Source: Thermoplasmata archaeon
GTDB lineage: Archaea > Thermoplasmatota > Thermoplasmata > Halarchaeoplasmatales > Halarchaeoplasmataceae
Reading direction: 5' to 3'
Length of the DNA stretch: 44,489 nt
Assembly: GCA_003555395.1 (NCBI GenBank)
Contig: PWHU01000081.1
Location: forward strand, 1 to 44,489
Shown here: in pieces, positions 1 to 9,100 of the stretch
Layout of the letters: each line of letters opens with the position of its first letter
Position numbering within the stretch: position 1 is the stretch's first letter
Translations under genes and position numbers: made by a program
The notes under the pieces: model-generated
What the model saw: only the letters and a program-made list of their open reading frames with translations
The model's database searches: none
What the model was told of the DNA's origin: nothing

Positions 1-1
1 G

Positions 2-142
2 AAGGCAAAAGAAAGGTTCGAAAAGTGTTCGTGTCGAAGTGTGAAAGGATGTCCTACATGTACGTTTTCATCCAACTGTGGCAACGATAACGAGCCGCTG
101 AATAGACCACTAGCGATCGAGCTCCTAGATAAGATGAACTAA
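2..142 (+). CDS. C-terminal end of a DEAD/DEAH helicase with DUF1998 domain (partial)
   Basis: The reading frame is open from the left edge to a TAA at 140-142 and encodes 46 residues. It contains a Cys cluster (CSC, then GCPTC, then CG) followed by NEPLNRPLAIELL. This matches the C-terminal end of DUF1998-containing DEAD/DEAH helicases of the YprA/MrfA type, whose four-Cys site binds metal and which work in DNA repair. The helicase core lies outside the window, so the call rests on the tail alone. It is convergent with the giant subtilisin gene on the other strand, 55 bases away. Confidence 0.72.
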   Translation, partial: KAKERFEKCSCRSVKGCPTCTFSSNCGNDNEPLNRPLAIELLDKMN

Positions 143-197
143 GATCACCTTTTAAAATATGAATAAAAAGAAAAAGGGTTTTAAGATTTTCTAGCTT
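143..197. terminator. T-rich/A-rich bidirectional 3' region
   Basis: This convergent intergenic stretch has oligo-T on both strands: GGGTTTT then ATTTTCT on the plus strand, and CCCTTTTTCTTTTT on the minus strand. Archaeal RNA polymerase terminates at oligo-T without a hairpin, so the region could end both the helicase and subtilisin transcripts. No strong hairpin is visible. Confidence 0.35.
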
Positions 198-3100
198 TTA
201 TTCATCGAAAAGCTTACCGTCTTCGTCTAGTTCGTCTGATTCTCCGAACAAGTCCTCTTCATCTTCTTCAAAGAGGTCGTCTTCTTCAGTTTCCTCTTCG
301 AAGAGTTCTTCTTGTTCTTCTGGTTCTTCTGGTTCTTCTGGTTCTTCTTCTAAGAAATCTTCTGTATCATCCTCTGCTTCCTCTTCAAAGAGAGCTTCTG
401 GTTCTTCTTCAACTGGTTCTTTTCTCGCCAACATGATAGTCAAGATTATCACCAGTATCAGCAATATGATCACCAGTATCCACAAATAAGGTACTATGGC
501 CGTACCGGTTATCATACCTGGGTCTTCCTCTTCTTCTTCCTCGACTTCTTCGACTGAAATGGTCACTTCTTCAACGATATCATCGCTTTCAACTTCTATA
601 TTATAATCTCCTGCATCACCTTCTTCCGTATACCAGACAAATTCAACTACCTCAAATTCGCCAGCTCCTTGAGTTATCTCCTGCATATCTTCTATATCAT
701 CTTCGACTCTGAACTCTATCTCCTGCGTTCCCTGTTCTCCTCCTGCGTTCATAACTAGAACAGAAACCACTAGTTCTTCGCCTTCTTCTACCTCTTCGTC
801 GTATCCCACTATATACACTTCAAATAACTCGGGTTCTATTTCTGAGGCTTCAATAGTGATCCAATTGTCGTCGTCTTCAGTTCTCAAGCCAATCTCGTAT
901 TCTCCAGCTTCCTCAACTTGCCAGGTGAATTCTCCATGGTACTCCTCTCCAGCTCCAAGGGTGATCTCAATTGTTTCTATAACTTCGCCGTTGACTTCGA
1001 ATTCTATCTCCTGTGTTCCTTCCTCTTCTCCGGCATTGGTCAACATATATGATACGATGACTTCTTCGCCTTCTTCTACTTCTGTGTCGTAGTCAACGAT
1101 GGTCGACTCAAAGTATGCTGGTTCTCTTTCTGAAATCGTTACCGTTACTTCTTCAAGTTCATCCTCACTAGCGACTTCGATGGTATGATCTCCTTGACCT
1201 TCAGCTTGCCAGGTGAATTCAACTATCTCGTGTTCACCTGCGCTAAGGGGTATCTCCTTGCTATCCATTAAAGAGCCGTCTACAATGAACTCTATCTCCT
1301 GTGTTCCTTCCTCTTCTCCTGTGTTCATCAATAGTGTCGAGACCAGTATATCCTGATCTTCTTCTACCTCTTCGTCGTATCCAATCACATTTACTTCGAA
1401 ATACGCTGGTTCTGGCGGATCCTCCGGTTCCATGACCACGACTGTTTCTCTACTATCATCATCTTCGCTTCTCAAGACTAGGTCGTATTCTCCGGCTTCT
1501 TCTGCCAACCAAGTGAATTCTCCGTTATATTCTTCTCCTGGTTCGAGTGTGATGTTCTCTTCGATACTTATCAATTCAGTACCTACTAAGAATTCTATAT
1601 CCTGAGTGCCGTTCAAACCACCTTTATTTGTGACGTTGTATTCTACCAGCACTTCTTCGCCTTCTTCTACTTCTGCATTGTGATCAACGAGTTCTACAGC
1701 AAAGTAGGCCTCGTCGACGAAGTGTGCCGTGATGTTTTTGTCTTCATCCATCACTATGGTGAGCTCTTCTTCTGTGCCTTCGTAGTCTCCAGTCCATTCA
1801 ACGAATTGCCAACCTTCTTCCGGTATCGCTGTCAATTCTACCTCAGTACCGTTCTCATATTCATCCATGTGTGGATAAACATCAACTTCTCCTTCTCCTT
1901 CAACGTTAACGTTCAGTTCGAACAGTTCGGAATCCACGATCATCCATATCGAATCCGTATCACTGTTGCCTTCGGCATCTCTTACCTCTAGAGTGACGTC
2001 GTAAGTACCTTCGTATGGGAAGACATACTCTACCGTTTCTCCTTCTACTTCGTCATCGTATCCGTCAGCCTCGCCTGAGACTCCTTCTATGTACCAAGTC
2101 CATTCAACGACTTCGACGTTATCAGACGAACCTGTTCCATTCAATGTGTACTCAACTCCGACCTGGGTCTGATCAGCCACACCAGCATCTGCAACGGGAT
2201 CTTCTGTATCGATGGCGTAAATCTCTATCGCGTCGGTGTCCGAGTTGCCAGCTCCATCGTAAACTGTCAATGTGACATCGTAGTATAAGGCATAATCCAA
2301 CGTGTAATCGACTACCGGACCGTAAAGTTCTGTTATGTCGCCTGTCGGATCTTCGATTGTCCACGTCCAATTGACCACTTCTACGTTATCCGTTGAGCCA
2401 GTTCCGTTCAATGTTATCGTGTCGCCCTGATAGGCCTCTATGTCTTCTCCTGCATCCGCTTCCGGCGGTATGGTGTCCAACAAGTGGAAATGCCAACCCA
2501 TCGGTTCAAATTCTAACTCTCCGGAAACATATTCGACTGAATTAGCTAGTAGACTCCAAGATTCTTCCGTCCATCCATCGTCGTCAGCCGTCGCAAAGAA
2601 ATCTATACTCATAGCGGGTAGCAGGATCTCTCTGCCATCTTCACTTATTCCTACACCGTGTCCCGTGGTTCCATCACCGTATTGTACTTCTGCAAGGTTA
2701 TCACCGCTGTAATCATCGTAATATGAACCCCAGATGGTATCTCCATCATAAAGTTCGACTGTTTCTCCTGCCTGCCCGATTCCTTCAAAGATAGGATGGT
2801 CTTCATATATCTCTATGTGAACAGGAGGCTCAGTAGATGATTCTGCCCATCTGTAACCTGGATCATCACGTACATTGTGGAGTCTAGCCATAGCATCTCC
2901 ATATCCTTCAGCACTAAATCCCTCATAAGAGTCCAGATACACAACTGTTTGATGATCTTCTAGTTCATCTAGGAAGTCTTCGGCTAAGCTGTCACTGCCG
3001 AAACGCCATGGTACGAATACCTCGTAATTTCCCATCTCATCTATGAGTTCATCTGCCTCTAACGTATCAACGGTGTACTCGTCGGCTAGGTGATCCTCAA

Positions 3101-6100
3101 GATTGTATTGGATCTCATTTTCCTGGTAGTTCACTTCATCGATCACCGCGACGTTGAGCTCTTCACCTGCCATCAAGCTGGTATCCTCGTTTCCACCTGT
3201 TGTTTCTGGTATATCAACGAATGCCTCTAGTGCAAACGCGTAATCCAAGTCAAATTCTGATAAATCGTCCCAATCTTCTGGATCATGAGGATCTCCAAAA
3301 TTGGCCCACTGTCCATCATCGACAGCCGGCTCGATAGCTCCAAATGGGAAGTTACCATCGCCGAGATCATCGATCTCGAGCACTATCCAGTACTCTCCGG
3401 GTTCATCTATCTCAACTGCTTCATCGAGTTCTAATTCAACCCATTCGTCACCAATTGGAGTGTATTCAGCAGTCGAAGCCAGCCACTCTCCTGGTGCACC
3501 ATCATCTTCCTCAGCAACATGGGCCTGCACATAGTTAGCCTCATCCGCCCAATCGAAGTAGGCCACTTCTGAGATATCCTGGCCTATATTTTCAGAAAGA
3601 TCGAGTACCATAGCACCATACCAGACTCCGGCTTCAGTCGCTCCTATAGCCGTGTCGGCAGGAGCCCTATGTTCGGCATCGTAAAGCCAGTGCCAGTAAC
3701 CATCGGCGAACCTTGGCCGTACGCTTCTGTCTTCATCCATGGTTAAGACGATCTCTTCATCTTCAGCTATATCTTCAGGCACGTCTCCTGTCCATTCAAC
3801 GAATTCCCATCCACTTTCAGGATCGGCTTCCAGCGTGGCTTCAGAGAATTCTTGAATATCTTCTGTGTACGGATATTCTTCGACCAAGTTGCCGTCCACA
3901 TAAACATCTCCTTCGCCTTCTGGCTCTTCGATTTCTAGTTCGAAGGTTCGTGGTGGATTTATACTGCCTATGTTGTAGTCTTCGTAGGACGTAACCACAA
4001 ACCAGTAATGATCTTCACCCATATCTTCTTCTTCTAGTTCAACATAATCGACTTCTAGCGTTTCATTCATGACACCGCTGAATTCCCCTAAAAGTTCTCG
4101 ACTTGTTCCATGATAGAACTTGACTTCTAAAGGTTCACCCGTCGGTGTTATGATGTTTGCAGTCACGGTCTGATCGAGTTCTTCTACCTCTTCTCCATCA
4201 GCAGGATCAGGATCAACCGCACTGGGTAATGGCCGTTCTGAGGCTACGTTTTCGTTCATCTCCATGTTGTCAACACGATCGACGGCTCTTACAACATAAT
4301 GCCATATCTTTGCATCGTCGCCTCTTCCTTCGTCAAAGTACGTATAGTCCGCTGAACCTTCGGCAGGAACTGTATCTATCCTAGTTGTTTCGTCCCATGG
4401 TCCGTCAGCAGAATCAGACCTGTATACTACGTAATGATCGGTATCATCGGCACCTGCACCATCGTCTGGTGAAGCGTCCCATGTGACTTCATTTCCTTCG
4501 ACGTTCCATATATCGTCATCCCAATCAACTCTTAAGTTCTCGACCGGTTCTGGTGGTTCTGCGTTGATGTCCGCTGTAGCGGTCTTCCACATGCCCTCTG
4601 GCTCGTAGGTGAAGAACTCCCATGTGGCAGATGTGACGTTCGCTATACCGTCGTCGACTTCTACGTACCATTCGAACCTTGAGTTCGTTTCCAGCAGGAA
4701 GAACTGCACTTCTGCAACGGTACCGTTAGATACGCCTTCGTCCGTTTTGTTCCCAATCTCGTTTCCGTCATCGTCGTATAAGTAGAACGTTACGTCCATG
4801 TCTAGAAGTTCATCGCCGTAAACCGTCACGTTTAGAAGTGGCGAGTGTGTTACATCTTCTTCTCCATCATATGGATTCGGATCCTCTGGAGCTTGTGGTG
4901 GCACATGCTCACGAGCGAATACTCTTTCATATATCTCGACATTCTCCATATTGTCGTCCTCTGGATGATCGCTCGTCATCCTTATGATATAGTCGCTCGG
5001 TAATTCCTCAGGACCCCAATCATCGAATTGGAGCTGTGTGGATTCAGTAACGTTCAATTCTTCGACATAGGCGGTAGAATGGTATTCTTCCGTAGTGTAT
5101 TCATTGGTTATCTTAACGTCGTCTATCTCCCAGAACTCGTCATCTTCCGCTTCGAATGAATAGAATTCCCAGCCGATCATGACTTCAGCTTCCTCGGATG
5201 CGTACTGGGTTATGTCGTAGATATGCTCGCCTTCCTCGATGTTCCTTCCTATCTTACGGTAATTCTCTCCGCCATCTCTAGATATCAATAAGTCCCTATC
5301 GTTAGGCCCTTCGAAGTCAGAATAGAATTCTAAGAGAACTCGATGCTCTCCCATCGTACAATCGGCGATTTCGGTCCACAGCACATCGTGTTCCATGTCA
5401 TCCTCCGGAGTGATCATAATCGATTCATCTTCTTCGGACCATTCCCACGTATTGTCGTTTCCATCTCTGTCTTCAACAGTCCAACCGGCGGGCATCCCTT
5501 CCGAGAAGTCTTCGTCTATCGGTATATCCTCATGGATAGGTTCGATGGTCATGTTGACCGGCGTCTCTTCAGTTATATTCTGGTTACCGACGTTGGTCAC
5601 TGTTCCGAGCACTTCTTCTTCATACTGATAGATAGGCTCTTCGGGTGCATCTATGGATGTCGCTTCAAGGTCGTAGATTATCGGTCGAACGTGAACATCC
5701 TTGATCACCGTGGCGTTATCTGGATTAGCATCCTCGGGATGGTGAGCTGTTACGTTGAATATGTAATTGCCCGCAACTGTGGGCGTCCATTCAACGAACT
5801 CGACTGTGGTACTTTCACCTATATCTAAATCCACCATGACTTCATAGGTATATTCTTCTTCAGTGTATCCCATCATCACATCGTCGATGTACCACTGATT
5901 TATGTTCCAAGAATCTCCATCGAATTCGAACATGACCTGTGTCTCAGGACCTATATATTCAGTTATGTCTATTTCATAAGCATCAGGCCCGACATCCCCC
6001 TCTATGGGATTCTCCCAGGGGCTAACATCGGTCCAATCTTCTCCAGATTGAGACCTTACTAATACTCTAGCGTCGAACGTATCCGTGTAATGATTGATGT

Positions 6101-9100
6101 ATGATCTGAACTCGAGGGTTAAATCCTCTGCATCATTAGTATCTAAAGTCGGGGTCTCCAAGTATGCATAGTCATCTTCTATAGCCGCCCAAGAGAGCAT
6201 AGCTTCCGGTGGCTCTCCACCTGCATTGTTCGTATCGGATTGAGTCCAATCGTCGGTATCCCAACCTGCAGGCGGGAATTCTCCTGAGAAGTCTTCCATT
6301 ATACCAACTACGCGTTCCGCTGTAGCATTGACAGGTACGTCCGTTTCGTCATAATCACCGTAGTTCGAAACCGTTGCGTTAACCGGTTGAGTCTCATTCC
6401 ATACAACGGATTCGGGATTGGGTATCTCGTCCACGGCCACGTCATGTTCAGGATCGGTCACTTGCACTATCTCTTCCTGGTAATCGTTGGTCGGATCTTC
6501 ATCTGTATCTAGATCCGTGGTGATATTCACTCTATAGTCGCCTATACTGCTCGGCTCCCAATCGGCAAATGTCACGTTCATCTGTTCCTGTGCAGCCAAG
6601 TCGAATGTCGTGGTGTTGAAGTATTCTTCAGTCAAGTAATGCACATTGACCTCGTAGATATCCCAGTCATCCCAGTCGTCATCGAAGCTCTCCCATTCGA
6701 AGCCGACCTGTACTTCATCTTCTCCATCAGCTATATCGGAGATATCATACTCTTGTAGTCCGTCGGCCTCGTGGTCGGGTCCGTATTCCTCTATCAATTC
6801 CCAGGTGTCGCCTCCGTCTGGACTCACTTGGATTCTACCCCAAGAGTCATCATTGAATGTGAAAACATGGTCAACCTCAAGAATCGTCCCCTCTGCGTCA
6901 GTTGCATCTATCGTTGGTGAAATCAACCATTCTTCTTGGTCAACTGTAGCATCTCCTTCTACGGTAGCCATCGGGATATCATCCCAAGTTTCGTCCCAGT
7001 GCCAAGTGTTGGGTTCTTCCGTAGTATTCTCTATCGTCCAGTCAGCAGGGATCTCTTCCTCGAAATCCTCTTCGAGCAGATACACGAATTCTTCTATCGT
7101 AGCGTTCGCCGGGACATCTACCTCGTCGAACGTTCCGAAGTTCTCGGCCTCGGCAAACACCTCATGAGTATCATCCAACATTACAGAACCAGTCGGTGAG
7201 AATATCTCCGTGATACCGACATCATGGATATCCTGTACGATCATACTTTGCGTTTCATAATCATTACTCGGGTCTTCGTCTCCTTGAAGCTCAGTGGTAG
7301 CGTTCATGAAGAAACTCCCTTCTTCGCTCGGTGTCCAATCAGCAAATGTCGCGGTAACGTTCTCACCGGAGGGGACGTCCACTGTTGTTTCATCCGTATA
7401 TTCTTCATCTACAGTGCTAAATATCACGTCATCAACGTACCAATTATTTATATTCCAAGAATCACCGTCAAACTCGAACATGACCTGTGTCCCAGGGCCT
7501 ATGTGATCAGTTATGTCCACTTGGTAACTGTCAGGTCCAACATCCGATGTTATTGGATTTTCCCACGGTGTTATGTCTGTCCAACCTTCTCCATCTTCTG
7601 ATCTCACTGAAACATCGGCGTCAAATGGTCCGTCCTGATAACAGTCTATATAAGACTTGAACTCTAGGAAGAGTGTATCTTCACCTGAAGTATCTACAGC
7701 TGCGCTCTCGAGGTAAGAGTAATCGTCTTCAATGTCAAAATAATACAGATGCGCTTCCGGTGGCTCTCCACCAGCATTATCTGAATCCGATTGGGTCCAA
7801 TCGTCCGTGTCCCAACCGGTCGGCGGGAATTCACCGGAGAAATCTTCGTGAATCAAGATCTCTTCTTGACCGATCGTTACATTAACAGGCACATCCGTCT
7901 GATCATTATCTCCGAAATTGTGAACGTTGACCTCTACACTCTGCGCTTCTGTATTCACCAATTCATCAGGGGATAATATCTCTGTAACCCCTACATCATC
8001 AGCCTGCATCAACTTCTCAGTAAGGCCTTGTGAATCCGTGCCTTCCTCTAGATCATCGGGATGACCAGGATCCTCGTCCCAGTACCACCCTATTATCTCG
8101 CCGTCGTGTTCCACGTGAAGGCCTTCGTCAGCAGGATCTTCGGTCAAGGTTACGTTACCTTCGAAAACACCGGTAGGTTCACCTTCATCGTCGAAGACTT
8201 CATCCAGAGTGACGGTCATGTTCTCGAGTTCTTCGCCGTCGGCATCTAGACTAGATATATTGACATCGTGAGTTCCTTCCCCTTCTAGTATAACATCACT
8301 CAACGTGATCTCTACAACCTCGTCTCCAGCGTATTCATCTCTCTCGAACATTATCTCGCCGTCTTTGTCCGGAACGGTCACATCCGGCACGTTGTAAACG
8401 CTCAAGGCGAAGTCCTGATTCGCCTCACCATCGTCGTTAGCGTCTTCAGGCACGTTGGTACCCATGACTCTAACGGTATAACTGCCAGATTCTAACTCGT
8501 CGGGATGGATGAAAACGTTCTGAACGTTATTAACTTCGTCCCATCCGTCATCGTTATAATCGAAGTCTGCCATGACTTCCGCTTCCGGATAAGTGAAACC
8601 GTCGTCGCTTACACCGTCTCCAGTTTGATCGAACGCATTACCCCGGATCACCTCACCACCGGGAGTCTCGACTTCTAAATCAAGGTTATTCTTCAAAGTC
8701 GGTGTTCCGCCTTCGCTGTCACCTTCAAGAGCGTTCTTGTCCGTCCAAGTGAGAGTCACTTTCAGCGGTTCGTCTTCATCGCCAACAGAAACCGTATATT
8801 CCTCAACATCTCCTGTCTCCAAAAGCGTTTCTTGATCTACAAATTCAAATCCTAGTGGGTCGTCGGTCGGGTATTCAAGCTTTGATATATCTGGGACTCC
8901 CCATCCTTCGTCCCTATTTGGAATATGACCTCTCGTGTCTCCTATCTCGGGGTCCAACTCGTTAGCTGTGTTTATCAATATAGCTTTAACCAAAGCCGGA
9001 CTCGGAGTCTCCCCATAATTTTGCTGATACCAGTCAACTACTATCGTGGCTGCGCCTGCAGCAAGAGGATTACCAAAAGAGGTTCCGCTTGCCGAGATGT

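Noticed and set aside
5343-5828. 161-codon plus-strand ORF inside the giant protease
   Set aside because: It is antisense to a MAM-like repeat; long antisense frames are expected from the Glu/Asp-rich codon pattern.
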